Positions 1 to 9,538 are shown, counted from the stretch's first letter. The stretch: 64,000 bases of DNA from Chromatocurvus halotolerans (GCF_004340525.1 NZ_SLWX01000003.1:310001-374000), one strand, 5' to 3'. Program-made: numbers and translations. The notes: generated by a model from the sequence alone, not told the origin.

Positions 1-1377
1 ATCGATGGACTCGCCGTCGATGGGTTCGGGCACGAAAGACGGATCGATCAGGGCACGCAGCTTTTCATTGCTGTCCACGCCCGCGGTGCTCGCCAGGGAG
101 AGGCTGAAAGTGTCCTCGGCGGGCAGGGGCCGTGCCCGGTTTTCGCGCAGCCGTCGTAGAAATTCATCGCGGCGCAGGTCCAGGGCCTTGAGTCCCACGA
201 CATTCGTGAACAGGAGATGCTGACCCTTCTCCAGCTGCAGCGTCAGCTGGGCGCGCAGTTCTCCCTCATCGTCCTGCATGAGGAACCAGTGGCCGTTGTT
301 CAGCTCCACTGCGTCCTGGTCATGATTCTCCACGACGGCGCGGGAGCCCGTGATGGCGATCGGCGGAATACGCGTCAGGCCCAGATTCTGGCCATGACGC
401 AGCCTCAGGTGCGCATATTCCACGAGGCCGATGGCATCGTCTGCTGCGTCCGGATCGTGCTGCAGACTGAGCAGCCATTCCCTGAGCTCCTGCGGCAGGC
501 GCTTGACGATGTTGGCCAGGCGGTCGCGATTGGCATCGTCAGCGTCCTCGCGGGGCTGGACGGATTCCATAAGATGCTCCGTCGCCCGCCGCACCTGGCG
601 CCATTCATGGGAGTCCGTGCCAAATTTGAGGGCGACCAGCTGCGCGCTGTCAAACCATGGACCTTTGAGAAATTCCCCGATGGCGGCAGGTAGCTGGTAC
701 TTCTCGAGACCGCTATTGATCACCCCGGCGGCGTCGCGCTTGACCTGATCCGTTTTCAGGCTGGCCGCCTCGGCTTCGGCAAGGCGCTGCACCATTCGCT
801 GGGCGCGCGCAGCATCCCGCTCGGCGGCCGCGGTGAGTTCACGCGTGATGTGGGCGAAATCCACGGACCGGTCCTCGAACCACTCACGTGCTCTGACCAC
901 GGCTCGCATGACGCGTTGCTCAAGCATCTGGCCGGCGCGGTCCAGGCGCTGCTGCCAGCCGACGGCACTTTGCTGGAGACAGTCAAGCAGCTGATGCAGG
1001 GGGTGTGCGCCGGGGGTGAAAAAGTGCTCGTCAGACACCGCCAGCGCAATCGCCAGCGGCAGTAGTTTGCGCACTTCCAGAGCGAGCTTCTGCTCCAGCG
1101 GATAATGGTCTTCCCAGTGGTCGAATGACAGCGTCACCCATTCCACAATGGAGCCATGCGCAGGCTCGAGGCTGCCGCTTGCACCCTCGCTTTCCGCCTG
1201 ACGGCGCAGGCTGATGAGCGGCGACGTCGGGTCATCGCCCAGCTTTCCCAGAAGTCGGATCAGCTGGTCACGGGTCAGCACCTCTCGCCCTGCCTCGCCA
1301 CCGGATTGTGGAAAGCGCCGTGTGACCGCGTCGCGGAGCGAGCAGGGTAGCGGGATATGTTCGCTGGAAAGAGGCAT
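1..1377 (-). CDS. DUF1631 family protein, 3' part beyond the left edge
   Basis: Translating the minus strand from the ATG at 1377 gives 459 codons with no stop before base 1, so the C-terminus lies outside the window. Landmarks are a helical segment reading KLLPLAIALAVSDEHFF then PLHQLL, a block GPWFDSAQLVALKFG...EWRQVRRATEHLMESVQP, and a late beta-rich block HWFLMQDDEGELRAQL...LLFTNVVGLKAL. This order is what I know from the DUF1631 family of large cytosolic proteobacterial proteins of unknown function. The start lies 22 bp after the VWA gene's stop on the same strand, so it probably ends a moxR-VWA-DUF1631 operon. The N-terminal region looks shorter than in typical members. No function is claimed. 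Confidence 0.72.
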   Translation of the reverse strand, partial: MPLSSEHIPLPCSLRDAVTRRFPQSGGEAGREVLTRDQLIRLLGKLGDDPTSPLISLRRQAESEGASGSLEPAHGSIVEWVTLSFDHWEDHYPLEQKLALEVRKLLPLAIALAVSDEHFFTPGAHPLHQLLDCLQQSAVGWQQRLDRAGQMLEQRVMRAVVRAREWFEDRSVDFAHITRELTAAAERDAARAQRMVQRLAEAEAASLKTDQVKRDAAGVINSGLEKYQLPAAIGEFLKGPWFDSAQLVALKFGTDSHEWRQVRRATEHLMESVQPREDADDANRDRLANIVKRLPQELREWLLSLQHDPDAADDAIGLVEYAHLRLRHGQNLGLTRIPPIAITGSRAVVENHDQDAVELNNGHWFLMQDDEGELRAQLTLQLEKGQHLLFTNVVGLKALDLRRDEFLRRLRENRARPLPAEDTFSLSLASTAGVDSNEKLRALIDPSFVPEPIDGESID

Positions 1378-1399
1378 CAGGCCGCGGGCGCCAGCAGCG

Positions 1400-2833
1400 C
1401 TAGCGCGTGCTGCGCAATAGCTGGTCGATTACCCGCTCCAGTTGCCGCAGGCTGTTGCATTCAGCGGCAAAATGGCAGGCACTGAGGTAGCGGAGCATCT
1501 CGGAGTCACCGGTTCCCCATGCCTGGCGCGATTCGGGATTGAGCCAGATGACCTGCTTGCTTCGCTGATAGAGACTCTGCATGATTTCCAGTTCTGGATC
1601 CCCCCGGTTGTTGCGGGCGTCACCGAGAATGATAACTGATGTCTGTCGGTTTATATCATTCAGTGCCAGGCGCGCAAAATCGCGCAGGCTGCCTCCGTAA
1701 TCGGTTGCACCGCCGTATTGCCAGTTTGCCAGTTCCACGGCGCGCTCCACAGGGTGGGTCTCAAACAGCTCGCTGATTTCACCGAGGTGGTGTGAGAAGG
1801 CAAAGCTGCGCATGCGCGGCAGAATGTCCTGCAGGCTGTACAGGAAGATGAGCAGGAACTTTGCGTACGCGGCGACGGAACCACTGACGTCGCAGAGAGC
1901 CAGTACCTGTGCCTTGTCCCGCCGACGCCGGCGCCAGTGGGTACGAAAGAGGATGCCGTCCGTGGGTACCCCCGCGCGCAGGGTCTTGCGCATGTCCAGC
2001 TGCCCGCGGCGCACGGGACGGCGCCGGCTGGAGTGGCGGCTGGCGAGGCGCCGCGCCATTTTCTCGACCAGCCGCTGTACCCGATCCATGTAGTGGCGCT
2101 CGATGTGACTGAGGCGCGTCTTGCTGAGAATGTCGTCCATGAACTGGCTGTTTCTGCCTTCCGCATGCAGCAGGTACTGGCCGTCGACGTAGTCGCGCAC
2201 CTGGGAACGCAAGATGTCGCGGTATCGTCTTATGCTGTCCAGCGCGGGATGCTCGTCCCGTTCGAGGTCGATAACCGCGCTGCGCAGCTGTTCCTCACCC
2301 ATCGCCTGCAAAATGCTGCGCACATAAAGGCCCTTCTGGGTGAACATCTGGATATCTGCTACACCCGATGCGCTGCCGGCGCGCCTCAGGGCAGCGCTTA
2401 GCTGGGCGCGTTCATTGTTCATCAGGCCCTGCATCAGAGCTGACTGCAGCAGTTCGCGAACGCTGTCATGGGTCTCGGCCGCGGATTCCAGCAGCTCACG
2501 CTCGCCGTCATCGGCTGCCCCGCTGTCCTGTGGTGGCGATTCCGGGCCGGCAGCCGCAGACCCGGCGCTATCCGTGTCGTCTGCGTCATCATTATCGTCT
2601 TTACCACTGAAGTCGGCGTCGCGCTGTCCGAAATAGCGATCAAAGCAGGTCTCGACGATATGCTGCTCCCGCGATGTCTTGGCCAGCGAGGCCGTCAGAC
2701 CGGTTCGCAGCCGGTCGCGGTCGGCGTAGCCGAGGAGCTGCAGCGCTGCCACCGCATCCAGTGTCTCCGCAGGAGATACACGCACATCGTGACTGCGCAG
2801 AATCCGGATGAAGGTGATGAGGCTGGCTTGCAT
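1400..2833 (-). CDS. VWA domain-containing protein, CoxE-like MoxR partner
   Basis: A 477-aa protein. I chose the ATG at 2833 because the 5' extension of the frame reads through the upstream ATPase gene in another phase. Residues about 70-115 are rich in Asp, Glu and Ser and likely unstructured. The C-terminal ~165 residues form a von Willebrand A domain with a MIDAS-type DVSGSVAAY near residue 314 and GGATDYGGSL further on. Proteins of this kind (CoxE-like) work with MoxR AAA+ ATPases in metal insertion or protein remodelling. The moxR gene lies 19 bp upstream. There is no signal peptide, so it is cytosolic. The client protein is unknown; no CO dehydrogenase genes are nearby. Confidence 0.85.
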   Translation of the reverse strand: MQASLITFIRILRSHDVRVSPAETLDAVAALQLLGYADRDRLRTGLTASLAKTSREQHIVETCFDRYFGQRDADFSGKDDNDDADDTDSAGSAAAGPESPPQDSGAADDGERELLESAAETHDSVRELLQSALMQGLMNNERAQLSAALRRAGSASGVADIQMFTQKGLYVRSILQAMGEEQLRSAVIDLERDEHPALDSIRRYRDILRSQVRDYVDGQYLLHAEGRNSQFMDDILSKTRLSHIERHYMDRVQRLVEKMARRLASRHSSRRRPVRRGQLDMRKTLRAGVPTDGILFRTHWRRRRRDKAQVLALCDVSGSVAAYAKFLLIFLYSLQDILPRMRSFAFSHHLGEISELFETHPVERAVELANWQYGGATDYGGSLRDFARLALNDINRQTSVIILGDARNNRGDPELEIMQSLYQRSKQVIWLNPESRQAWGTGDSEMLRYLSACHFAAECNSLRQLERVIDQLLRSTR

Positions 2834-2852
2834 AACTCCGCCTGGTCGCCGA

Positions 2853-3797
2853 CTAGTGTCTGCCGGCACTAATGTCCAGCAGCGAACCGAGCTCTGCCTG
2901 CGCGGCTTCAATGTCCTGTTCGAATTTGAGCAGGGTGCCAAGGCTGTCGCGAACCAGTTGCGCATCCAGCGCGTCGGCGTGCAGCAGCAGCAAACTGCGC
3001 GCCCAGTCGATGGTTTCCGAGATCGCGGGTGTCTTGCGCAGATCCAGCTCGCGGAGTGAGTGGACAAAGGCCACCAGTTGCCGACGCAGCGCGTCGTCAA
3101 TCCCCGGCACCCGACTCTGGACAATCCGCTCCTCAAGCTCCAACGAGGGGAAGGGAATATAAAGGTGCAGGCAGCGGCGCTTCAGGGCGTCGGAGATTTC
3201 CCGGGTATTGTTGCTGGTCAGGAACACCATGGGACGTGATCTTGCCCGTACAGTCCCTATTTCAGGGATAGAGACCTGAAAGTCCGACAGCACCTCAAGA
3301 AGCAGTGATTCGAACTCGTAGTCCGCCTTGTCGATCTCATCAATCAGCAGAATCGCCCCTTCCTCCTGCTGCATCGCCGTCAGCAGTGGGCGGGGCTCCA
3401 GAAAAGCCTCGGAGTAGAAAATATCACCGAACGCGTGCAGTCGTTCCACGGCAGCGGCCAGGTCGTCTGCGCCCTGCAGGAGATCTCCCAGCTTTTCCTT
3501 CAGGATCTGGGTGTAGAGCAGCTGTTTGCCGTATTTCCATTCATACAGCGCCTTGGCCTCATCCAGCCCTTCGTAACACTGCAGCCGGATCAGCGGCAGT
3601 GACAGCAGCGCTGACGCCGTCTTGGCCAGCTCGGTTTTTCCGACCCCCGGCGGGCCCTCTACCAATACAGGCTTGCCCAGCTGGAACGCCAGAAAAACCG
3701 TCGTGGCAATGCGATCGCTGCAGATGTAGCCGAGTGCGTCGAAGCCGTGTCTGATTGCCTCGATAGACTCGAACTGGGGGAGCGCCTGTCTGTTCAA
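2853..3797 (-). CDS. MoxR family AAA+ ATPase
   Basis: A 314-aa ATPase with Walker A EGPPGVGKTELAK at about residues 47-60, Walker B LLIDEIDKAD near 150, sensor-1 SNNTREISDALKRRCL around 190-205, and the compact length of the MoxR/RavA class. MoxR ATPases act as chaperone-like remodelers, usually with a VWA protein encoded next to them, as seen here. It is probably the first gene of the leftward operon with the VWA and DUF1631 genes. Its specific target cannot be read from the sequence. Confidence 0.92.
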   Translation of the reverse strand: MNRQALPQFESIEAIRHGFDALGYICSDRIATTVFLAFQLGKPVLVEGPPGVGKTELAKTASALLSLPLIRLQCYEGLDEAKALYEWKYGKQLLYTQILKEKLGDLLQGADDLAAAVERLHAFGDIFYSEAFLEPRPLLTAMQQEEGAILLIDEIDKADYEFESLLLEVLSDFQVSIPEIGTVRARSRPMVFLTSNNTREISDALKRRCLHLYIPFPSLELEERIVQSRVPGIDDALRRQLVAFVHSLRELDLRKTPAISETIDWARSLLLLHADALDAQLVRDSLGTLLKFEQDIEAAQAELGSLLDISAGRH

Positions 3798-3853
3798 GGT
3801 CTGCCTCTTGGGATTGCCGCGTTTCGCGAGGGTGGGGGTGGCACGGGCTAACG

Positions 3854-4861
3854 TCAGCCGCCCGTCGCGCTCATGAAGCGCACGATGTCCGGCTCATCAC
3901 TGTGAGTAAAGTGGTGTTTTTCGGGTTTCAGGTTGATAGCGTGGTCAATGCAACTGCGCAGCGTCGCCGGGCCGGCGTTCTCCGCGCGCAGGACCTCCCG
4001 CAGATCTACCGAATGTTCGTTGCCAAGACACAGCAGCAGTCGCCCTTCGGCGGTCACCCGCACGCGATTGCACAAATGGCAGAAGTTGTTGCTGTGGGGC
4101 GATATGAAGCCCACCCGGCTTTTCCTGCCAGTCACCCGGTGCTTGCGGGCCGGTCCGGCATGCTGCGCCGGATCGCCGAGAGGCTCAAGCTCGAATCGCC
4201 GCGAGATGATCTGCTGCAATTCGGCGCTGCTGATGTGCGCCAGCGCCCGGCTGTGCTCCGATATGCTGCCGAGCGGCATCTCCTCGATAAAGGCGATGTC
4301 GATACCCCGGTCACAGGCAAACTGCACCAGGTCGATCACCTCGTCCTCGTTGCGACCGCGCAGAACAACGGCGTTCAGGCGCACACCTTCGAAACCGGCG
4401 CTGCAGGCGGCGTCGATCCCGGCAATCACCTGATGGAGGTCGCCGTGACGGGTCAGCTCGCGAAACCGGTCGGGACGCAGACTGTCGAGACTGATATTCA
4501 GCCGCTTCACGCCGGCCTCCCGCAGCGGTCCGGCGAAGCTGCTCAACTTTGAGCCGTTAGTCGTCATTACCAGTTCATCGAGGCCCGGCATCCCGCCAAG
4601 CTGGCGCACCAGCTGCATAATGCCGTTGCGGACCAGGGGTTCACCCCCGGTAATTCGGATCTTGCGCACGCCCAGTGCTACGAAGGCCTCTGCGACCTGG
4701 TATATCTCCTCGAGCGAGAGAATCTCGCTGCGCGGCGCAAACCGCATGTCTTCTGACATGCAGTAGACACAGCGAAAATCACAGCGATCCGTAACGGACA
4801 GGCGAAGGTAGCTGACCTCGCGGCCAAAGCGGTCGACGAGTGATGAGGGCGACACAGGCAT
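3854..4861 (-). CDS. moaA: GTP 3',8-cyclase MoaA
   Basis: This radical-SAM enzyme of 335 aa starts molybdenum cofactor synthesis by converting GTP to 3',8-cH2GTP. The N-terminal cluster motif is CDFRCVYC (Cys27, Cys31, Cys34), followed by the SAM-binding ITGGEPLVR. The second cluster is carried by [12 protein letters not shown] and a later Cys in LLLCLG. The chain ends in Gly-Gly, the conserved MoaA tail. No other moa genes are adjacent. The gene is transcribed leftward, divergent from the transporter at 5064. Confidence 0.97.
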   Translation of the reverse strand: MPVSPSSLVDRFGREVSYLRLSVTDRCDFRCVYCMSEDMRFAPRSEILSLEEIYQVAEAFVALGVRKIRITGGEPLVRNGIMQLVRQLGGMPGLDELVMTTNGSKLSSFAGPLREAGVKRLNISLDSLRPDRFRELTRHGDLHQVIAGIDAACSAGFEGVRLNAVVLRGRNEDEVIDLVQFACDRGIDIAFIEEMPLGSISEHSRALAHISSAELQQIISRRFELEPLGDPAQHAGPARKHRVTGRKSRVGFISPHSNNFCHLCNRVRVTAEGRLLLCLGNEHSVDLREVLRAENAGPATLRSCIDHAINLKPEKHHFTHSDEPDIVRFMSATGG

Positions 4862-5063
4862 GGCAACAGTTTACGCGGAGTGTTGGAGCAGCTCCACTGC
4901 CGTACTGGCAATTGTTGGAACTTTACAGTGGCAGTGGCATGGGACAGGATGACGCAGCATCCGGGAGAGAATAATTCATGCTGCAAAGTTCGTTTGCCAC
5001 AGCAACCGTGCGTGTCACAGTGCCGTCAGGTCGCGGGCGTCTTGTGACGATCCTTGACGCTGT

Positions 5064-6443
5064 GTGCCTGTGCTGAAGTCTGTCGCGTTGTGGGCCGGGC
5101 CTGTTCTGGCCTCTCTGGCTGCGTTTCTGGGCCAGGCGTCAGGACAGCCGCCGGGCATTACGATCGTCCTGTTCGTCGCCATCGTCTGTGTCGTCTGGTG
5201 GATCTTCGAGCCGGTTCCCATTCCGGTCACGTCCTTGATCCCGCTGGCCGTGCTGCCCTTGCTGGGGGTGTTGACGCCGGCCGAAGTCGGCGAGGCCTAC
5301 GGTTCGCCGCTGATCCTCCTGCTCCTGGGCGGTTTTCTGCTCTCGCGTGCCATGGAGAGTTCCGGGGCACACCGACGTATTGCGCTCGCCATGATCCGCC
5401 TGTTCGGGGCAAACAGTCCGCGTCGCCTGGTGATGGGATTTATGGCGGCCGCCGCTGTACTCAGCATGTGGATTTCGAATACCGCGACCACGCTGATGCT
5501 GCTGCCCGTTGCCCTGGCGGTGCTTGACGGCAGCGCGGATCGGGAAAAGCTGGCGCCGCCGTTATTGCTTGGCATGGCTTACAGTGCCAGCGTCGGTGGC
5601 GTGGGAACGCCCATCGGCACGCCGCCGAACCTGATATTCATGCAGGTCTACGCCGACACCACAGGGGAGGCGATCAGCTTTCTTACCTGGATGTCCTGGG
5701 CGGTGCCGGTCGTTCTGGTCATGGTCCCGGCAATGGCGTTTCTGCTGACGCGCGGCATGTCGTCATCCCTGCGTCTGACGCTGCCAACGGTTGGCAGGTG
5801 GAGTGCCGCCGAGCGACGCGTCATGCTCGTGTTCGGTCTCACCGCTCTGGCCTGGGTGACGCGCTCCGAGCCCTTCGGTGGCTGGAGCCACTGGCTGGGT
5901 CTGCCGCAGGCCAATGATGCCTCGGTTGCTCTGCTGGCGGTTGTGCTAATGTGCCTGGTACCCGATGGGCGCGGCAAGCGTCTGCTCGACTGGGAGCGGG
6001 CCAGCACGATTCCCTGGGGCGTTCTGCTGCTGTTTGCCGGCGGTATCTGCCTGGCGCGGGGCTTTGTCAGCTCGGGTCTCAGCGATCTCATGGGGCTGTG
6101 GCTGGCAGGGTTCACGGAACTGCCGCTGTTGCTGCTGATTGGCCTGGTCTGTCTGTGCGTCACCTTCATGACTGAGGCGACATCGAATACGGCGAGTACC
6201 TCGCTGCTGATGCCGGTGCTGGCGGCGGCGGCGATTGCCGCAGGGATCGCGCCGCAGATCATCATGGTGCCGGCCGCCATGAGCGCAAGCTGTGCCTTCA
6301 TGCTGCCCGTTGCCACGGCGCCGAATTCTGTGGTTTATGGCAGTGGTCTGGTAAGCACCGCGCGTATGGCCCGTGAAGGCCTGCAGTTGAATCTGCTGGG
6401 CGTCGCCGTCATCAGCCTGTGCTGTTATGTCACCCTTACGTGA
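5064..6443 (+). CDS. DASS (SLC13) family sodium-coupled dicarboxylate/anion transporter
   Basis: A 459-aa polytopic inner-membrane protein beginning with GTG. It carries both Ser-Asn-Thr signature motifs of the divalent anion/sodium symporter family: WISNTATTLM near residue 138 and TEATSNTAST near 375, each in a re-entrant hairpin that binds substrate carboxylate and sodium. The length matches bacterial members such as VcINDY. The substrate is probably a C4-dicarboxylate, but sulfate or citrate cannot be excluded. The start is uncertain because no strong ribosome binding site is visible. The neighbours give no pathway hint. Confidence 0.88.
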   Translation: MPVLKSVALWAGPVLASLAAFLGQASGQPPGITIVLFVAIVCVVWWIFEPVPIPVTSLIPLAVLPLLGVLTPAEVGEAYGSPLILLLLGGFLLSRAMESSGAHRRIALAMIRLFGANSPRRLVMGFMAAAAVLSMWISNTATTLMLLPVALAVLDGSADREKLAPPLLLGMAYSASVGGVGTPIGTPPNLIFMQVYADTTGEAISFLTWMSWAVPVVLVMVPAMAFLLTRGMSSSLRLTLPTVGRWSAAERRVMLVFGLTALAWVTRSEPFGGWSHWLGLPQANDASVALLAVVLMCLVPDGRGKRLLDWERASTIPWGVLLLFAGGICLARGFVSSGLSDLMGLWLAGFTELPLLLLIGLVCLCVTFMTEATSNTASTSLLMPVLAAAAIAAGIAPQIIMVPAAMSASCAFMLPVATAPNSVVYGSGLVSTARMAREGLQLNLLGVAVISLCCYVTLT

Positions 6444-6484
6444 CTCTCACTGTCACCACGATCTGAAGCGGGAACGGAAGTTGC

Positions 6485-7141
6485 ATGTCCAATCATCGTC
6501 GTATCGCCTGTCTTTTCTGTATCGTCGCGGCCATCGCCCTGCTGTACCCCGGTGTATCGCAGCCGGTGTTGACCCTGAGCGGCGACATCCAGCGCGCGGA
6601 TCTTGCCGAATTCGGTATGGATGCACTGGCGGGTGGGCAGGTCGACTCCCAGTCTCGGCAGATGCTGGATATGATCAGCCAGTTTCTCGGGCTTGACCGA
6701 CTGGAGGGCAGTATCGAGGTCTACCGCCAAACACAGTCCATCGCCGGGTTTGCCGGGGAGCTTGCCAGGCAGGGCAATATGCTGGTGGCGATATTGATCG
6801 TCACGTTCAGCATGGTGGTGCCCGTGCTCAAAATGCTGATTCTCGCAGCTGCCGTCGCCGCGCCGTCATCGGCCTCGGAGCTGCTGCTCCGGGCCAACGC
6901 CGCATTGTCCAAATGGTCAATGGCCGACGTATTCGTAGTCGCACTGCTGGTGGCATTCATGGCCGGCAGGGCATCCGGCCATGCGGGGGAACTGCTGCGG
7001 ATGCATGCAGAGCTTGGGCCCGGGTTCTATTATTTCCTTGCCTACTGCCTGTTTTCCATCGCTGCCGGCGCGCTCCTGACGGGGCGCGCCGATCTTCGCG
7101 TCTCGTCTACAGTTGGGCGAGAATCGCCTCCGCCGCGCTGA
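6485..7141 (+). CDS. PqiA-like paraquat-inducible integral membrane protein
   Basis: A 218-aa inner-membrane protein with about four hydrophobic helices and the family signature LSKWSMADVFVVALLVAFM around residues 140-158, diagnostic of the single-domain PqiA family. PqiA-type proteins are thought to deliver lipid to periplasmic MCE proteins. No pqiB/MCE gene is next to it, so this is an orphan unit. Its last 35 bp overlap the 3' end of the convergent peroxiredoxin gene, so the C-terminal GRESPPPR is encoded opposite that gene's tail. Confidence 0.82.
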   Translation: MSNHRRIACLFCIVAAIALLYPGVSQPVLTLSGDIQRADLAEFGMDALAGGQVDSQSRQMLDMISQFLGLDRLEGSIEVYRQTQSIAGFAGELARQGNMLVAILIVTFSMVVPVLKMLILAAAVAAPSSASELLLRANAALSKWSMADVFVVALLVAFMAGRASGHAGELLRMHAELGPGFYYFLAYCLFSIAAGALLTGRADLRVSSTVGRESPPPR

Positions 7142-7586
7142 CCTCAACGCCTGGACCCTCTTCGACGGCCAGGTGTTTGACCACACCGTCATCGACGATC
7201 ATCGCAAAGCGCTGTGAACGCATGCCCAGGCCAAAGCCGGTACCGTCCAGCTCAAGGTCAAGGGCGCGCGTGAAGTCGCCGTTGCCGTCGCCCAGCATGA
7301 GAATCTCGCCGGCATTCTGAGCCTTGCCCCACGCGTCCATGACAAAGGCATCGTTCACGGCCATGCAGGCGATGGTATCGACACCCTTGGCCTTGATCTT
7401 GTCCGCGTTCACGACATAGCCGGGCAGGTGGGTCATGCTGCAGCCGGGCGTGAACGCACCTGGCACGGCAAACAGGACGACCTTCTTGCCCGAGAAAAGC
7501 TCATCGGTGGTGATATCCTTTGGACCATTATCACCCATGGTCTTGAGGGTGCTAGCGGGAATCGTGTCGCCGGTTTTGAGGGTCAT
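7107..7586 (-). CDS. Peroxiredoxin, Prx5 type
   Basis: A 159-aa cytosolic thiol peroxidase. The peroxidatic Cys49 sits in VPGAFTPGCSMTHLPGY, the typical Prx5 (AhpC/TSA-redoxin) motif, and the rest (NDAFVMDAWGKAQ, LELDGTGFGLGMRSQRFAM) matches the family throughout its normal length. It reduces hydroperoxides using glutathione/glutaredoxin or thioredoxin. A further Cys in TIACMAVND is common in the family. It ends inside the convergent PqiA-like gene (35-bp overlap), so the two transcripts are complementary at their ends. Confidence 0.95.
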   Translation of the reverse strand: MTLKTGDTIPASTLKTMGDNGPKDITTDELFSGKKVVLFAVPGAFTPGCSMTHLPGYVVNADKIKAKGVDTIACMAVNDAFVMDAWGKAQNAGEILMLGDGNGDFTRALDLELDGTGFGLGMRSQRFAMIVDDGVVKHLAVEEGPGVEVSAAEAILAQL

Positions 7587-7672
7587 GTGAGGCTCCTTGC
7601 GGGTATCAGGTTATCGGACTGAATTGTCGGCGGGTTGGCCCACCGTTTTACGACGTGAGATAGTAACAGAAC

Positions 7673-8326
7673 ATGAATCCGACATACTGCCCGCTGTGCG
7701 GCCAGTCCCAGCCCGGGAATATACCCCTCTTCGCGCGCGATCGTCGGCGCGCCTACCGACGCTGCCAGAACTGCCTGCTGGTCTGGGTGCCCCCGGCATT
7801 TTTTCTTTCCCCGGAGCGCGAGAAGGCCGAGTATGACCTGCACGATAACTCGACTGACGACCCTGGCTACCGGCGTTTCCTGTCACGCCTTGCAGATCCC
7901 CTGATGCCCTATCTGGACGTGGGGGCGAGGGGCCTGGATTTTGGTTGTGGTCCAGGGCCAGCCCTGGCTGCGATGCTGGAAGAGCGGGGCTGTCGCGTTT
8001 CCCTGTATGACATCTTTTACTACCCGGATCGGCGCGTTCTGCAGGGACATTATGACTTCATCACGGCGACCGAGGTTGTCGAGCACCTGCACAGTCCGGG
8101 CGACGAGCTGGCGCGCCTCTGGGAGCTGCTGCGTCCCGGCGGTGTTCTCGGCATCATGACCAAGCGCGTGTCGGACCGTGAGGCGTTTCTGGGCTGGCAC
8201 TACAGGAATGACCCCACCCATGTCTGTTTTTTCAGCGCTGAAACCTTTGACTGGTGGGCGAGTCATTACGGCGCCGGGCTGGAGTTGCCCGCTGCGGATA
8301 CTGCGCTGCTGTTCAAGCGCTCCTGA
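7673..8326 (+). CDS. Class I SAM-dependent methyltransferase with N-terminal zinc ribbon
   Basis: A 217-aa protein. The N-terminus has two Cys pairs, CPLCG at residues 5-9 and CQNC near 31, a likely zinc ribbon. Residues about 80-180 are a Rossmann methyltransferase with motif I LDFGCGPGPAL and post-II FITATEVVEHLHSPG. The FSAETFDWW segment is seen in the Methyltransf_23 group. The substrate is unknown. It starts 86 bp from the divergent peroxiredoxin gene. Confidence 0.85.
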   Translation: MNPTYCPLCGQSQPGNIPLFARDRRRAYRRCQNCLLVWVPPAFFLSPEREKAEYDLHDNSTDDPGYRRFLSRLADPLMPYLDVGARGLDFGCGPGPALAAMLEERGCRVSLYDIFYYPDRRVLQGHYDFITATEVVEHLHSPGDELARLWELLRPGGVLGIMTKRVSDREAFLGWHYRNDPTHVCFFSAETFDWWASHYGAGLELPAADTALLFKRS

Positions 8327-8371
8327 TTGGCCGGCAAAGGTCCGCGGCGGGCAATGAGGCTGCACGTGCCT

Positions 8372-9043
8372 TCAGCAGTGTTCGCGACCCGTTTCGTCAT
8401 CCAGCATGCGCTTGTAGATCGATTCGCAGTCCCGATAGAACGCCAGCTGTTCATCGCCAAGATAGGGAGCGATCATGGTCAGTAGCTGCAGCACGCCCTG
8501 GTGAATGGTGACCTGCTGCTGGTCCCGGTCGTGCAGCAGTTTCTCGTAGTTGAACCAGAAGGTCAGTGTCAGTGTCATGTTGTCGACCAGGCCGACAAGC
8601 TGCTGCTCGCGGGCGCTGATGACGGACTGCTCCAGCAGCGTCTGACAGATGGCGTACAGCGCTGCGCGCTTCAGCTGCAGCAGTCGCTGGAAGCCTTTGC
8701 GGACGCCCTCGTAGCGTTGCAGGATATTGTCGAGGTTGTAGTAGAGAAACCGGTACTGGAACATTTCCTCCAGCACAACGTAAAGGTAGTACCAGTTGTC
8801 TTCGACCTGCCCCCGGGATTCACTCAGGGGTTGCTCCAGCGGGGCCGTCAGCGTGCCGCCGAGCGCCGTCTCATACTGCTCGAACAGCTCGGTAATGATC
8901 TGCTCCTTGCCCTTGAAATGGTAGTAGAGGTTGCCCGGGCTGATGTCCATGACATTGGCAATGTCCAGTGTCGTGGTCGTCGCCTCACCTTCCGTGTTGA
9001 ACAGCTCCAGGCTGGTGACGAGGATACGATCTCGGGTTTTCAC
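8372..9043 (-). CDS. TetR family regulator, PhaD-like
   Basis: A 223-aa regulator starting with GTG at 9043. The N-terminal helix-turn-helix (KTRDRILVTSLELFN through ISPGNLYYHFKGKEQII, residues 2-50) resembles PhaD of Pseudomonas, which activates phasin genes in the PHA cluster. The ligand domain follows. It starts 12 bp after the stop of the phasin at 9056, so the two are co-transcribed, which supports the PhaD assignment. The ligand in PhaD is thought to be a CoA intermediate of beta-oxidation. Assignment rests on the HTH segment and context. Confidence 0.78.
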   Translation of the reverse strand: MKTRDRILVTSLELFNTEGEATTTTLDIANVMDISPGNLYYHFKGKEQIITELFEQYETALGGTLTAPLEQPLSESRGQVEDNWYYLYVVLEEMFQYRFLYYNLDNILQRYEGVRKGFQRLLQLKRAALYAICQTLLEQSVISAREQQLVGLVDNMTLTLTFWFNYEKLLHDRDQQQVTIHQGVLQLLTMIAPYLGDEQLAFYRDCESIYKRMLDDETGREHC

Positions 9044-9055
9044 GCAGGCGGGGTC

Positions 9056-9538
9056 TCAGCTACGCCGCTTCGGACCGCCGGTGGTTTTCGCGCTGGTGCT
9101 TCTGCCGGTTGCCGCCGCGGCCTTCTTTTTTCGTGGGGCGGCTTTCTTGCGCGGTGTCTTGACAACGCCGCTCGCCGCCAGCGCGGCGCTGAGCGCATCG
9201 ACCTTGTTGTTCAGGCGGTCGATTTTCTCGTGCAGCGCCAGAAGATCCTCGCCCTTGACGGGCCGCTGCAGATTGAAATTGTCGCGCACGCGGTTGATGC
9301 GCTCCTCCACAGAGTGCCGCGCCTGCTGGCCCGCCTGCAGTGCCTCCTGCGCCTCTTCCTCGAGAGCTTCACCGGCTTTGACCAGGTCGCGAAACAGCTT
9401 GGGTGACTCGACGCCGGCCTTCTCCAGCCGACCATGGGCCTCGTCCACCGCGCGACCATAGGCACCGACGCCTGCGAGCCAGATGTTCTTGGCGATCTCG
9501 CTTGCCTTGTCCGTCATCTTGTTCTTTTCGTCGGTCAT
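9056..9538 (-). CDS. Phasin, PhaF/PhaI-like, with short basic C-terminal tail
   Basis: A 160-aa PHA-granule-associated protein. The phasin core includes AKNIWLAGVGAYGRAVDEA (residues 15-33) and an amphipathic helix, then a leucine-zipper-like segment ALHEKIDRLNNKVDALSAAL at about 102-121, as in Pseudomonas PhaF. The last ~35 residues are Lys/Arg/Ala-rich (TPRKKAAPRKKKAAAATG), a short version of PhaF's histone-like DNA-binding tail. In Pseudomonas PhaF such a tail links granules to DNA. It is transcribed leftward with the TetR gene. Confidence 0.87.
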   Translation of the reverse strand: MTDEKNKMTDKASEIAKNIWLAGVGAYGRAVDEAHGRLEKAGVESPKLFRDLVKAGEALEEEAQEALQAGQQARHSVEERINRVRDNFNLQRPVKGEDLLALHEKIDRLNNKVDALSAALAASGVVKTPRKKAAPRKKKAAAATGRSTSAKTTGGPKRRS

